Positions 7,980 to 16,920 of a DNA stretch of 64,000 bases are shown here, in pieces (position 1 is the stretch's first letter; every line of letters begins with the position of its first letter). The stretch is from an uncultured Eubacteriales bacterium (GTDB lineage: Bacteria; Bacillota; Clostridia; Oscillospirales; CAG-272), in the NCBI GenBank assembly GCA_934525675.1, contig CAKSZH010000006.1, forward strand, positions 60,551 through 124,550. Reading direction: 5' to 3'. The translations under genes were made by a program, and so were the position numbers. Below the pieces are notes generated by a model. That model did not search any database and was not told the DNA's origin. It worked only from the letters and a program-made list of their open reading frames with translations.

Positions 7980-9677
7980 TTACGACCGCACCTCGCGCTT
8001 GCAGAATACAAGCACCGCGAAGAAGGCAATCAACGCGACATGCAAAACCGTGACTGCCACACTTGCCGGCAGGCACACCGACCGGTTGCACAGATAATTT
8101 GAAAAATCATACGAAGTCACAATGTCCGTCGCCGCGACCAGACGGCTTGCCGGATCAAAGTTGGTAAGGATCGTGAAATCCAGCGCACGGAACGAGAAGG
8201 TGTACTGTATAAACCGCGCAAGACTCTGGATGCCGGACGCAACGCTCGACCCGAGAATCGAAAGAATGATCGGGAGCGCGCTCTTGCGGATCAGCGTCGC
8301 AAGCAGGAATCCGAAGGTCGCCGGGAGCAGAATCCCGACCAGCTTCAGCAGTGCGTACACGATAAGGTACAGAACCCCATTCAGCTTCAGCACCCGGTCC
8401 CCGTACCCGAACAGCTTGGGCAGGAACAGATCGCTAGGCCCGTTCAGGATAATCGTCATGATGACGTGCAGCACAAGCGCCCCGAACACCATGCCCGCCG
8501 CAACCAGTGCAACACAGAAATACTTGGACAAAACAATCTTGCTCCGCTTCTTCGGACGGATCAGAAGAAGCCGGATCGTCCCGCTCGTATATTCGGAGGA
8601 TACCGTCAGCACCGCCACCACAATGAGGAAGAGCGAGATCCATCCGCAGATCATGTCAAAGCCGGAGAGGAAGGTCGAGCGGACCGAAGTGCTCTCCGTC
8701 CCGGCATACAGCGGAACATTATTGGAAAGGCTGTACCACACCGTGGATACCGCGCCCTCCGTCGCCTTGGTGACCTCCTCCGTTCCACGCAGATAGGTCG
8801 CGTAACTGGTTCCCGAGTTGTTCTGCTCACGGTATACCTCTTCCGGCATGACAACCGTTGCAGGGTAATAGGCAACCGCCGGCACCAGTACCTCTGTCAC
8901 CGCCCGGTACTGCCACGAATCGCACCCCGCATTCCGTTCCAGAAGCTGACGGTACGCAAGAAGCACCTCTTCTTCGCCGTCCAGCGTGCGCTTCGCCGAA
9001 TCCAGTTTGTACCGAAGTCCCTGATTGTCCGGGGATTTTCTGACCGCCTCTTCAAGCTCGCTCACGGTTGCCTTCGCCGCTGCGACCCGCGTCTCACGCT
9101 CCGCGATCCGATCGCGCACCGCAGCCATTTCGTCCGCGTGCAGGATCTTGTCCTCTTCCGTTTTCTTCAGCGCTTCCAACGAACGCAGAGTTTCCGACGC
9201 GTCAAACGCATCCGTCACCCGGTTATTTTCGTCAACGGCTTCCTCGGGAACCAGATAGTAACTGGAGCCGTCCACCGTGTAAGCCCGGCCGATCAGCTTC
9301 TCCGCCTCCAGTCTTCCCCCCGTCACGGCAGCGCATAACTGCGCCGCGACACAGATGCTCTGGTAGTCCTCCGCAAAGCTGCGGTACCGCCAGGAATCCG
9401 TCCCGATCTTCTCTTCGATAAAGAACGAAAGGCTGTCCGCAAGACCGGTGTAGTATTCCGCTTCCGCCGTGTCACCGTTCTCCCGGTAGTAATCAGCCAT
9501 TTCCTCGTAGTTCTCTTTTTCCTTCTCCGGCGTCAGAACCGAACCGTTCATAAGCTCCGAAAACAGCTTGCTGACCGGCGCGACCAGAAGAACAACGACG
9601 GCAAACAGAATCAGAAACACCCGGTATCCGGTCTGCTTGCGGATCTTGATCCACTCATTCTGAAGAAGTCCCGTCAT
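7980..9677 (-). CDS. ABC-2 type transporter permease
   Basis: Membrane subunit of an ABC exporter. In its 565 residues one membrane segment near the N-terminus (about 18-42) is followed by a long soluble region (about 45-340). That region includes a charged, coiled-coil-like stretch of Glu/Lys/Ala around 180-250. Several membrane segments follow from about residue 345 to the end, the ABC-2 arrangement of Nat/bacitracin-type exporters. Its start overlaps the stop of the ATPase gene by 4 bp, so both are made together. The substrate is not evident; peptide or antibiotic export or stress sensing is typical of the family. Confidence 0.85.
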   Translation of the reverse strand: MTGLLQNEWIKIRKQTGYRVFLILFAVVVLLVAPVSKLFSELMNGSVLTPEKEKENYEEMADYYRENGDTAEAEYYTGLADSLSFFIEEKIGTDSWRYRSFAEDYQSICVAAQLCAAVTGGRLEAEKLIGRAYTVDGSSYYLVPEEAVDENNRVTDAFDASETLRSLEALKKTEEDKILHADEMAAVRDRIAERETRVAAAKATVSELEEAVRKSPDNQGLRYKLDSAKRTLDGEEEVLLAYRQLLERNAGCDSWQYRAVTEVLVPAVAYYPATVVMPEEVYREQNNSGTSYATYLRGTEEVTKATEGAVSTVWYSLSNNVPLYAGTESTSVRSTFLSGFDMICGWISLFLIVVAVLTVSSEYTSGTIRLLLIRPKKRSKIVLSKYFCVALVAAGMVFGALVLHVIMTIILNGPSDLFLPKLFGYGDRVLKLNGVLYLIVYALLKLVGILLPATFGFLLATLIRKSALPIILSILGSSVASGIQSLARFIQYTFSFRALDFTILTNFDPASRLVAATDIVTSYDFSNYLCNRSVCLPASVAVTVLHVALIAFFAVLVFCKREVRS

Positions 9678-10912
9678 TTTCCTTCACCGTCCTTCCTGCC
9701 GGACGCATCCTGCCCGCCGGCTGTACCCGCTCCGCCCCCGGCATCCCGGACGCCGGGCGTGCCGGTTCCCGTCCCGGTCGGATTCCCGGATGGCTCCGGA
9801 GTTCCGGGCGCGGAAGAACCGCTCACTGCATGATTCCCGCCGAGGGGAGTCGTCATGGAAAGATATGCGTCCTCCAAAGACCTCCGGACGGGCAGAATCG
9901 CATGGAATTCCACATCGGAGAGTGCCAGGCGGCGGATCAGCTCCCGCGCCTTTTCCCGCTCGACCGAAACACTCACAAGCACGCTTCCCGCTACCTCGGA
10001 TTCGGAGTCGGGTGCCCTTCCGAGCAGAGTAACGACCGGCGCCGCTCCGGCAGGGGTCCCGTCCGCCTGTGCGCCGTCCGCACCATTCAGCTCCAGCATA
10101 GCCGCCTCCGCGCGGTCGGGCATGGTCGTTGCAATCTGCAGCTTTGTTCTGTCCGAAACGCTCACCGCGCCGTGCAGTTCCTTCACCGAGTGCACGCCGA
10201 CCACGGTACCGTTTTCAAGAATGCCCACGCGGTCGCACATCAGATCCATCTCCGCGAGCATGTGGCTCGATACAAAGACCGCCGTCCCCTCCGTCCGCGC
10301 TACGTGCCGGAGCAGTTCGCGCAGATCGTGAATACCCACCGGGTCAAGTCCGTTGGTCGGCTCATCAAGCACGAGGAGCCGCGGCGACGCAAGCAGCGCC
10401 TGCGCCACGCCGAGCCGCTGGCGCATACCGAGCGAATATCTGCCCACCTTGTCGTGGATTCTGCCGCCCAGCCCCACAAGACGCGTCACCTCGTCGATCC
10501 GCGCCTTCGGAATGTGCGGCGTATACATCCGTGCGTAAAGCTCCAGATTCTCGTATCCGGTCAGATATTTGTACATTTCCGGGTTCTCAATGATCCCGCC
10601 GACCCGCGCAAGCGCCGCTTCAAAGTTGCTCCTCACACTGTGCCCGTCGATGAGGATCTCTCCGGTCTCCATGGAGAGAAGCCCCAGGATCAGCTTGATG
10701 GTCGTCGTCTTGCCGGAGCCGTTCGGACCGAGAAATCCGAAGATCTCTCCGGGGTAAACCTCAAGATTGATGTCGGACAGAATACGCCTGCTTCCGAAGT
10801 GCTTGGACACCCCCCGGATCACAAGCGCCGGCTGTGTTTCCGGACCCGCTTGCCCGGATAATACGGGTTCCCCGATGCTTCCGGGGATCCCCGTCTGTTC
10901 AGTCTGATCCAT
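9674..10912 (-). CDS. ABC transporter ATP-binding protein (BcrA/Nat-type)
   Basis: ATPase subunit for the adjacent permease. Walker A is GPNGSGKTT (62-70), the signature is YSLGMRQ (159-165) and Walker B is LLVLDEP (179-185). A DEP-TNGLDP loop and the switch histidine in SSHML complete the set. At 412 residues it is about 100 longer than usual. The extra length is a 25-residue leader and a roughly 65-residue C-terminal tail made almost only of Gly, Thr, Ser, Pro and Ala. AAAGGAGGATTTC precedes the ATG. The tail is probably disordered and its role is unknown. Confidence 0.92.
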   Translation of the reverse strand: MDQTEQTGIPGSIGEPVLSGQAGPETQPALVIRGVSKHFGSRRILSDINLEVYPGEIFGFLGPNGSGKTTTIKLILGLLSMETGEILIDGHSVRSNFEAALARVGGIIENPEMYKYLTGYENLELYARMYTPHIPKARIDEVTRLVGLGGRIHDKVGRYSLGMRQRLGVAQALLASPRLLVLDEPTNGLDPVGIHDLRELLRHVARTEGTAVFVSSHMLAEMDLMCDRVGILENGTVVGVHSVKELHGAVSVSDRTKLQIATTMPDRAEAAMLELNGADGAQADGTPAGAAPVVTLLGRAPDSESEVAGSVLVSVSVEREKARELIRRLALSDVEFHAILPVRRSLEDAYLSMTTPLGGNHAVSGSSAPGTPEPSGNPTGTGTGTPGVRDAGGGAGTAGGQDASGRKDGEGK

Positions 10913-10968
10913 GAAATCCTCCTTTGCGTCCCGCGGCGGGATACCCCCGACCGCTGTCTGTCACATTC

Positions 10969-10997
10969 ATTTTAACACGGTTTTCCGTACAATACAA
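10969..10997 (-). promoter_or_regulatory. ABC exporter operon promoter
   Basis: Minus-strand TTGTAT (10992-10997), 17 bp, TAAAAT (10969-10974), 57 nt upstream of the ATPase start. Confidence 0.6.
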
Positions 10998-11149
10998 CCG
11001 CTTTCCGAAAAAAGACGACCCATATTCCGACGTACCCGTGCGCGTGCGGTTCCGTGCCAATTTCCGGGGACGCTCCCAGCATCCGGGGAATACCGGAGAG
11101 AATCCGCCCGCCTCTTCCGGAATCAGGCAACGTTTCCGGATCTTGCGGG

Positions 11150-11178
11150 TTGCTCCCATACGTTCCGGATGTTACAAT
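11150..11178 (+). promoter_or_regulatory. Promoter of the cell-wall hydrolase gene
   Basis: TTGCTC (11150-11155), 17 bp, TACAAT (11173-11178), 26 nt before the start codon. Confidence 0.65.
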
Positions 11179-11203
11179 GTTTCCATGGAAAGGAGGAAAT
11201 ACG

Positions 11204-12229
11204 ATGAACCAAACAACAAAACGACTCGGAGCGCTGGGGCTCTCCTGTCTCTTCTTTGCGGGTGCCGTTCCCGTCCGCGCTCTGCCATGGAACGCGCCGG
11301 ACGCCCTCCGGCCAGAGGACGGAACGGCAGTACAAACCACAGAAACGGCGGATACATACGCGGCACCGTTGCCGGACACCGGAGGCGACGGGATCCCCGC
11401 AGAGGAACAAGCCGTCACGGCACTCGGTTCCGATGCTGCCGATTCCGCTCCCGTGTCCCGCGCGGCGGGGAATTCCGTGCCCGTCAGCCTTTCGGGACGC
11501 GAGGTCGCGGGAGGCGGCGCAAAGCTCGTTTCCGGACTGACCTACATTCCGCTCCGCACCTTCGTAGGAGAGATTACCGGGGGCACGGCGAAGGTCACGT
11601 GGAACGCGGGGACCCGCACGGCGACCGTCCGGACCGACACGCTGACCCTGTATGCAGGCGAGGGGGACATCTACCTCTCGGCAAACGACAGATACTTTTA
11701 TACCGAGGGGGCAATCCTCAACCTCGGCGGTACCCTGTATGTCCCCCTGCGCCCGGTTGCCCGTGCGTTCGGGCTGAGTGTTGCCTGGAACGCGCAGTCG
11801 CGCTCTGTCGCGCTCACGGGCAACGCCCGCACCTATGTACTCCCCGGCGCGGATAAGGTATACGACGCGGACGAGGTGTACTGGCTGTCGCGGATCATCT
11901 CCGCGGAGTCACGCGGAGAACCCATGAAGGGGCAGATCGCCGTCGGAAACGTGGTCGGGAACCGCGTCGCAAGTAAGGAATTTCCGAACAGCATCTACGG
12001 TGTCATTTTCGACCGCAAACACGGAACTCAGTTTTCCCCCGTCGCGTCGGGCACCATTTACAAAACACCCGCCGCGTCGTCCGTCATAGCGGCAAAGATC
12101 TGCCTCGAGGGATACAGCGTCTCAAAGCAGGCTCTGTATTTCTTCAATCCCAAACTCGCAACCAGCTTCTGGATTTCAAAGAACTGTACCTATCTCTTCT
12201 CCATCGGAACTCATCGGTTTTATAAGTGA
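11204..12229 (+). CDS. Secreted cell-wall hydrolase with copper-amine-oxidase-like stalk domain and SleB-type domain
   Basis: AAAGGAGGAAATACG precedes the ATG; 341 residues. A signal peptide (about 1-26, cut near VRA-LP) is followed by a Thr/Ala/Pro-rich linker. Next comes a copper-amine-oxidase N-terminal-like repeat domain (about 92-205, with YIPLRTF and LYVPLRPVARAFGLSVAWN), which often anchors clostridial surface proteins. The last domain is a Hydrolase_2/SleB domain (about 224-341) with the catalytic Glu in IISAESRGEP (E235). SleB-type enzymes are lytic transglycosylases of cortex or vegetative peptidoglycan. Plausible roles are spore-cortex lysis or cell-wall turnover. Confidence 0.9.
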   Translation: MNQTTKRLGALGLSCLFFAGAVPVRALPWNAPDALRPEDGTAVQTTETADTYAAPLPDTGGDGIPAEEQAVTALGSDAADSAPVSRAAGNSVPVSLSGREVAGGGAKLVSGLTYIPLRTFVGEITGGTAKVTWNAGTRTATVRTDTLTLYAGEGDIYLSANDRYFYTEGAILNLGGTLYVPLRPVARAFGLSVAWNAQSRSVALTGNARTYVLPGADKVYDADEVYWLSRIISAESRGEPMKGQIAVGNVVGNRVASKEFPNSIYGVIFDRKHGTQFSPVASGTIYKTPAASSVIAAKICLEGYSVSKQALYFFNPKLATSFWISKNCTYLFSIGTHRFYK

Positions 12230-12235
12230 TACGTG

Positions 12236-12265
12236 TTGACAAGCCCCTTTCCCGGGAGGTATAAT
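12236..12265 (+). promoter_or_regulatory. Esterase promoter
   Basis: TTGACA (12236-12241), 18 bp, TATAAT (12260-12265): both hexamers are consensus, starting just after the stop codon of the gene before. Confidence 0.8.
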
Positions 12266-12334
12266 GAAGGGGAAGAGGCGGGGCGACGCAAAAGCGGCTC
12301 CCCGTCTGAAAAGGATGAAAAGAGGAGCCTTTCC

Positions 12335-13087
12335 ATGGCATTTCTGACCTGTCATTTTCAGTCCGTGTCGCTCGGACGCAACGTAACCTTTCACGCGGTG
12401 ATCCCCGGCGACCGCCCGGCGGACCTGCCGACACTGTACCTTTTCCACGGGCTTTCCGACGACTCCTCGGCGTGGGAGCGCAGGACCTCGGCGGAGCGGT
12501 ACGCGGAGGAACGCGGGCTTGCCCTCATCATGCCCGACGGCGGACGTAGCTTTTACACCGATTCCGGCGAGGGTGAAAATTATTTCAGTTATGTTTCCTC
12601 AGAGCTTGTGGAATATACCCGCGCACTCTTTCCGCTTTCCCGTGACAGGGAAAAGACCTTTGCCGCCGGCAACTCCATGGGCGGCTACGGCGCGGTCAAA
12701 TGCGCGCTGACGCGCCCGGACACCTTCGGCGCGTGCGTCACTCTGTCGGGGGCGCTCGACCTGGTGACGCTCGTCAAAACCGCGGACTGGATGCAGGCGC
12801 TCTCGGTCCATAACTGGGGAAAAGACTGCCACGACGCCGTTGCGGGAACCGGGGACGACCTCTTTGCGCTCGCCGACCGGCTTGCCGCGGACAAAAGTGC
12901 GCCGAAACCGCGGATGATGCAGATCTGCGGAACGGAGGACTTCCTCTATGAGATCAACCAGACCTTCCGCCGCCGCATGGGAAATCTGCCGTTTGATTAC
13001 CGGTACGAGGAATCTCCGGGAACGCACGACTGGGCGTTCTGGGACAGAAACCTCCCCGCCGCGATGGATTTTCTTCTGAAGAGATAA
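12335..13087 (+). CDS. Esterase D/S-formylglutathione-hydrolase-type alpha/beta hydrolase (EstA-like)
   Basis: A 250-residue cytoplasmic serine esterase. AGAGGAG precedes the ATG at 12335. The oxyanion region is LYLFHGLSDD, the nucleophile is S114 in GNSMGGYG (112-119), and the acid and base are in CGTEDFLY and GTHDWAFWD. It resembles tributyrin/acetyl esterases of lactic acid bacteria and Clostridia (EstA) that deacetylate short-chain or carbohydrate esters. It stands alone between its own promoter and a strong terminator. Confidence 0.9.
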   Translation: MAFLTCHFQSVSLGRNVTFHAVIPGDRPADLPTLYLFHGLSDDSSAWERRTSAERYAEERGLALIMPDGGRSFYTDSGEGENYFSYVSSELVEYTRALFPLSRDREKTFAAGNSMGGYGAVKCALTRPDTFGACVTLSGALDLVTLVKTADWMQALSVHNWGKDCHDAVAGTGDDLFALADRLAADKSAPKPRMMQICGTEDFLYEINQTFRRRMGNLPFDYRYEESPGTHDWAFWDRNLPAAMDFLLKR

Positions 13088-13097
13088 CAGAAGCCGG

Positions 13098-13135
13098 AAA
13101 AAGCCGGCTCATCCCAACGGATGAGCCGGCTTTTT
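13098..13135. terminator. Bidirectional terminator
   Basis: A 14-bp stem (AAAAAGCCGGCTCAT / ATGAGCCGGCTTTTT) between the convergent esterase and aminotransferase genes, with A and T runs on both sides. Confidence 0.9.
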
Positions 13136-13138
13136 GTA

Positions 13139-14344
13139 TTACCGGATATCAAGCCCGTACTCCTTTGCCAGAAGCCGGAACGCGGGCAGCGACCGCCGGA
13201 TCATTTCATGCGAAACGCAGTAGGCAATGCGGACGTATCCGGGACAACCGAAGCTGTCGGAGGGCACCAGCAAAAGCTCGTACTTTCTCGCCTTCTCCGC
13301 AAACGCCGCAGCATCCGGCTCGGGCGACTTCACAAACAGGTAGAACGCCCCGTCGGGGTGTACGCAATCAAAGCCGTACTCCGTGAGTGCGGAATAAAGC
13401 AGATCGCGGTTCTCACGGTACGCCGACAGATCCGTCGGCACGCCGAGACAGCGCGCAATCACCTGTTGAAAGAGCGAGGGGGCGCAGACAAATCCGAGCG
13501 CGCGTCCCGCACCCGCCACAGCGGCGAACAGGTCATTTTTCTCCGGGATCTTTCCGGGAACGGCAATGTACCCGATGCGCTCGCCGGGAAGCGAGAGCGA
13601 CTTGCTGAAGGAATAGCAGACCAACGTATAGTCGTAAAGAAGGGGGAGGTAGGGCACGACGGCGTTGTCGTCGTAGACCAGCTCACGGTATGGCTCATCG
13701 GAAATGAGAAAGATCGGAGAACCGAACTTCTCCGACGCGCGGCGGAGCGTTTTTGCAAGTCGCGCAAGCGTTTCCGGGGAGAAGATCACGCCCGTCGGGT
13801 TATTCGGCGTGTTGACGATTACGGCTTTGGTGTGCTCCGTGAGGCAAGCCTCAAACGCGTCAAAGTCGATCTGGAAGCGGTCGGTGTCCGCCGGCACGAC
13901 GACCAGTTTCGCCCCCGCCGACTCCACAAACACGCGGTATTCGGGGAAGAACGGCGCGATGACGACAAACTCGTCGCCGGGGCAGGCGAGCGCGTGGATG
14001 CTGACGGTAAGCGATGCCGCCGCGCCGCAGGTCATGTAGAGGTCCTCCGCCTGCACGCCCGCCGAAAAACGACGGTTCAGGTCGGCGGCGATCGCTTTTC
14101 TGACGTTCATCGCACCCGGTGCCGAGGTGTACCCGTGGAGCGCGACGGAATCCGTCGTATCGAGCAGGTCGCGGATGGCATCGCCCACCGCGGCGGGCGC
14201 GGGGATACTCGGGTTGCCGAGGCTGAAATCAAACACGTTTTCCCGCCCGATCTCGGCGGCGCGGCGATTGCCGTATTCAAAGGTGTCCCGGATGACCGAA
14301 CGGACGTTCCCGAGCTGCTTCATTTCTTCATGGATCCGGATCAT
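13139..14344 (-). CDS. Pyridoxal-phosphate-dependent aminotransferase, class I/II
   Basis: A 401-residue fold-type I aminotransferase. GGGAGG precedes the ATG at 14344. The PLP lysine is K248 in SFSKSLSLPGERIGY. NTPNNPTG (179-185) and SDEPYRE (215-221) bind the cofactor ring, and a C-terminal RIAYCVS arginine is the likely carboxylate anchor. The family covers aspartate, alanine and aromatic aminotransferases, and the exact substrate cannot be read from the sequence. The gene is monocistronic. Confidence 0.9.
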   Translation of the reverse strand: MIRIHEEMKQLGNVRSVIRDTFEYGNRRAAEIGRENVFDFSLGNPSIPAPAAVGDAIRDLLDTTDSVALHGYTSAPGAMNVRKAIAADLNRRFSAGVQAEDLYMTCGAAASLTVSIHALACPGDEFVVIAPFFPEYRVFVESAGAKLVVVPADTDRFQIDFDAFEACLTEHTKAVIVNTPNNPTGVIFSPETLARLAKTLRRASEKFGSPIFLISDEPYRELVYDDNAVVPYLPLLYDYTLVCYSFSKSLSLPGERIGYIAVPGKIPEKNDLFAAVAGAGRALGFVCAPSLFQQVIARCLGVPTDLSAYRENRDLLYSALTEYGFDCVHPDGAFYLFVKSPEPDAAAFAEKARKYELLLVPSDSFGCPGYVRIAYCVSHEMIRRSLPAFRLLAKEYGLDIR

Positions 14345-14487
14345 GGCTGTCCTCCCTTGCTTTTTGCGGTTTCTCTTGCCGTTGCTCCGGTCCCCCGGCA
14401 GGCATCCGGCACTTCCCGGACGGGCTTGCGGAGCCGGCTCTGCCGGTTGACTTCCCGGAGCTTCGCGGTTCCCGTCGATTTTTTCTG

Positions 14488-14516
14488 ATTGTACCATATT
14501 TCCGCCCGTTTGGCAA
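14488..14516 (-). promoter_or_regulatory. Aminotransferase promoter
   Basis: Minus-strand TTGCCA (14511-14516), 17 bp, TACAAT (14488-14493). Confidence 0.65.
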
Positions 14517-14650
14517 GGGTTAAGCAGGGCAAAGTTTCTTTCTTACGGTCATTTTTTCGCGGAATCGTATAAATCTCCCGATTCCGGCAAAAATATGAGT
14601 ACCTGCAAAGTACACACAGAGGAGTTCAAAAGAAAAAAGGAGATTTGACC

Positions 14651-15403
14651 ATGCTTGAAAAATTCAAAGAAAGTAAATTCTGCAAAAAAATGAAACAGAT
14701 CCGCGTCAACCGGGCGGTCCTCATCAGCGTTGTGACCGTGCTTCTGGCGCTTGCCGTCGTTCTCGCGATCACAGCCGCCGCAAACCGCGCGAAAAAAAAG
14801 GGACCCACGGACACTCCCGCCGAAACCGGTACCGTAACGCCCCCGGAAAACGACACAAAGCCTCCGGAAACAGATACCGACGACAAGCCGACCTCCGCGG
14901 ACAATCTCATTCCGACCTCGTTTACGGTACCTGTGGCAGACGGTGCGCTCGGAAAAGTGCATGACACAAGCATCCAGGTCTTTTTCCCGACCCAGGGTGA
15001 ATACCGCGTACACCTCGGTATCGACATCGGCGCCAAGGAAAACGCCCCCGTTTCCGCCGCAGCGGACGGTGTGGTCAAAGAAGTCTGGAGCGATCCTCTC
15101 ATGGGGACCTGCATTGCCGTTCAGCACGGCGGCGACTGCTGTACCATCTACAAGAATCTTGCCGCCGATCTTGCAAAGGGAATTGAAATCGGCAGCAAGG
15201 TCAAGGCGGGGCAGGTCATCGCCTATGTCGGGAGCACCGCAAACCTCGAAGCAGCCGACGAACCCCACCTGCACCTCGAAATGACGGTCGGCGGGCTGTC
15301 CGTTGACCCGATGGACTATTTCAAAAAGGACCAGTTCGGCAGTGCCGATGTCTATGAGGACGAGACCTCGACCAAGGAGAACTCCGGGAAAGCCGGAAAG
15401 TAA
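14651..15403 (+). CDS. Membrane-anchored M23 metallopeptidase, SpoIIQ-like
   Basis: ATG at 14651 follows AAAAAAGGAGATTTGACC; 250 residues. One membrane segment (about 22-43), a Thr/Pro/Asp-rich linker (50-85) and a LytM/M23 domain (about 105-235). The zinc ligands are all present: H121 and D125 in HLGIDIG, and H207/H209 in PHLHLE. The size and single-anchor layout match SpoIIQ, which in Clostridia keeps an active zinc site and connects forespore and mother cell during engulfment. Usual neighbours such as spoIID are absent, so a vegetative DD-endopeptidase is possible. Confidence 0.8.
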   Translation: MLEKFKESKFCKKMKQIRVNRAVLISVVTVLLALAVVLAITAAANRAKKKGPTDTPAETGTVTPPENDTKPPETDTDDKPTSADNLIPTSFTVPVADGALGKVHDTSIQVFFPTQGEYRVHLGIDIGAKENAPVSAAADGVVKEVWSDPLMGTCIAVQHGGDCCTIYKNLAADLAKGIEIGSKVKAGQVIAYVGSTANLEAADEPHLHLEMTVGGLSVDPMDYFKKDQFGSADVYEDETSTKENSGKAGK

Positions 15404-15411
15404 GCCATACG

Positions 15412-15446
15412 TTTTCCCCGCCGCGCCATATCCCGCGGCGGGGAAT
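15412..15446 (+). terminator. Terminator of the M23 peptidase gene
   Basis: TTCCCCGCCGCG pairs with CGCGGCGGGGAA across a 10-nt loop, followed by TTCTTTTG. Confidence 0.8.
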
Positions 15447-15589
15447 TCTTTTGTCCTCCCCAACAGTCCGCCGGGAGGCGGGGCGACTTCCGTGCCCCCC
15501 GCGCCACAACCCGCGGCGCGGAGAGGCTCTTCCGCCGCCCCGCTCTCCCGGCTCTCATCATGCTCTCCCGATTCACCTTCCGCACAAAA

Positions 15590-15627
15590 AACCGCGCCCG
15601 TTCCTTGCAGGAGGAACGGGCGCGGTT
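15590..15627. terminator. Strong GC-rich hairpin, probable terminator
   Basis: AACCGCGCCCGTTCCT pairs perfectly with AGGAACGGGCGCGGTT around a short loop. It could end minus-strand transcripts from the aquaporin gene or leftover plus-strand transcription. Confidence 0.65.
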
Positions 15628-15863
15628 CTCATCTGTCTGACTTCGGGGAACCGCCGGGCAGTGCGCACACGGCGCCCCGCCCGGAGCAGACGCTTACGAT
15701 TACAACAGACTCGGAAGTAAAACGGGATCCCGCTTCAGAAGCGAAAATTGCTTCGGGAGATCACAGACGCGGTCATCAAGTATCCCGCATCGGAACAAAA
15801 GCTGCTCTGTGAGCCCGCCGGTCAATCCGCAGAACGGATCTCCGCATCAGGCGGGAAAGCCGG

Positions 15864-16589
15864 TCACTCTGCGACCTTGACTTCCTTCTTCTCAAGGAAC
15901 TTGTAGGTCAGAGCCGCCAGCGCGGCACCCGCAAGAGGAGCAACAATGAACACCCAGACGCAGGACAGGGGCGTCATGTTGTGACCCGCGATCGCCGCCC
16001 AGAGAGCGGGACCGATGGAACGCGCCGGGTTGACCGAAGTGCCGGTCAGCGCGATGCCGAAAATGTGTACCAGCGTCAGAGAAAGCCCGATGATCAGTCC
16101 GCCAAAGGAACCGTGATTCGCCTTCTTGGAGGTCACACCGAGGATCACGAGAACAAACACAAAGGTCAGGAGCACCTCCACGATCAGGCTGGTAATGAGA
16201 TGCGTCTTGCTGATCGCGTCGGTCACCAGCGCGTTTGCGCCGTATGCACCGGTCTTGTCGGTCAGGTTGCCGGTCGCAAAAATGAGCGCCAGAAGTCCGG
16301 AGCCTGCAAATGCACCGAGGATCTGGGACACCACATAGCCGATGAAATCCTTCACGGTCATGCCGCCCGTGAGCAGTACGCCGAGAGAAACGGCGGGGTT
16401 GATGTGACAGCCGGAGATGTTGCCGACGCAATACGCCATTCCGACAATGACAAGACCGAACGCAAGCGCGGTCAGAAGATAGCCGCCCCACTGCGCACAG
16501 CCGGTGACCATCGCAGTACCGCATCCGAAGAATACAAGAACCGCGGTTCCGATGAACTCGGCAAGATATTTCTTGATAGAGTCTTTCAT
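15864..16589 (-). CDS. aqpZ: Aquaporin (AqpZ-like MIP channel)
   Basis: A 241-residue, six-helix channel of the MIP family. Both half-helix motifs are intact: NPAVSLG (64-70) and NPARSIGPAL (187-196). The selectivity-filter positions follow E. coli AqpZ with an offset of one: F44 in ALAFGL, H175 in LVHIFG, T184 and R190. A His and a Thr at these places point to water rather than glycerol. The ATG is preceded by GGAGG (AAATC spacer). No glpK or glpF partner is nearby. An extended -10 element lies at 16686-16691. Confidence 0.92.
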   Translation of the reverse strand: MKDSIKKYLAEFIGTAVLVFFGCGTAMVTGCAQWGGYLLTALAFGLVIVGMAYCVGNISGCHINPAVSLGVLLTGGMTVKDFIGYVVSQILGAFAGSGLLALIFATGNLTDKTGAYGANALVTDAISKTHLITSLIVEVLLTFVFVLVILGVTSKKANHGSFGGLIIGLSLTLVHIFGIALTGTSVNPARSIGPALWAAIAGHNMTPLSCVWVFIVAPLAGAALAALTYKFLEKKEVKVAE

Positions 16590-16920
16590 GATTTTCCTCC
16601 GATATGTAATACGGCGCCTCCTGCAAGGCAGACCGAAGCCCGCAGGGAACCGCGCTGCGCGCCCGTTCCCAACGGGGTTTTCCTCATTATATCACAATTC
16701 TGCACAGATTTGTAGAGAAAACGGTAAAATAATTCGGTGAATTTTTTGCAAACAACCAAACGGGAAAACATTTCGGAGAAAATGCGCGGAAGCCTTGATT
16801 CCCTCACCGGTTTGTGTTAGAATACATCCGTGTGCCCGGAAATGACAATGAACTCTCTGCATCCTCGTTGACCGACGCTTCCGGCACCGCAACAGCATTT
16901 TACAGATCACGAGGCAAGAG
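16590..16920. other. Divergent intergenic region aquaporin / azlC
   Basis: Holds an extended -10 element (TGATATAAT, plus-strand 16686-16694) for the aquaporin gene on the minus strand and the azlC promoter at 16795-16823. No gene seen. Confidence 0.6.
16795..16823 (+). promoter_or_regulatory. azlCD promoter
   Basis: TTGATT (16795-16800), 17 bp, TAGAAT (16818-16823), about 98 nt upstream of azlC. Confidence 0.65.

Larger units (their letters stand above)
15404..15863. other. Intergenic region with two hairpins, no gene seen
   Basis: Contains a terminator just after the M23 gene, a second strong hairpin (15590-15627), one copy of the GGCGACTTCCG intergenic repeat (15482-15492), and about 230 bp with no recognisable coding sequence before the aquaporin stop. 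Confidence 0.6.
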
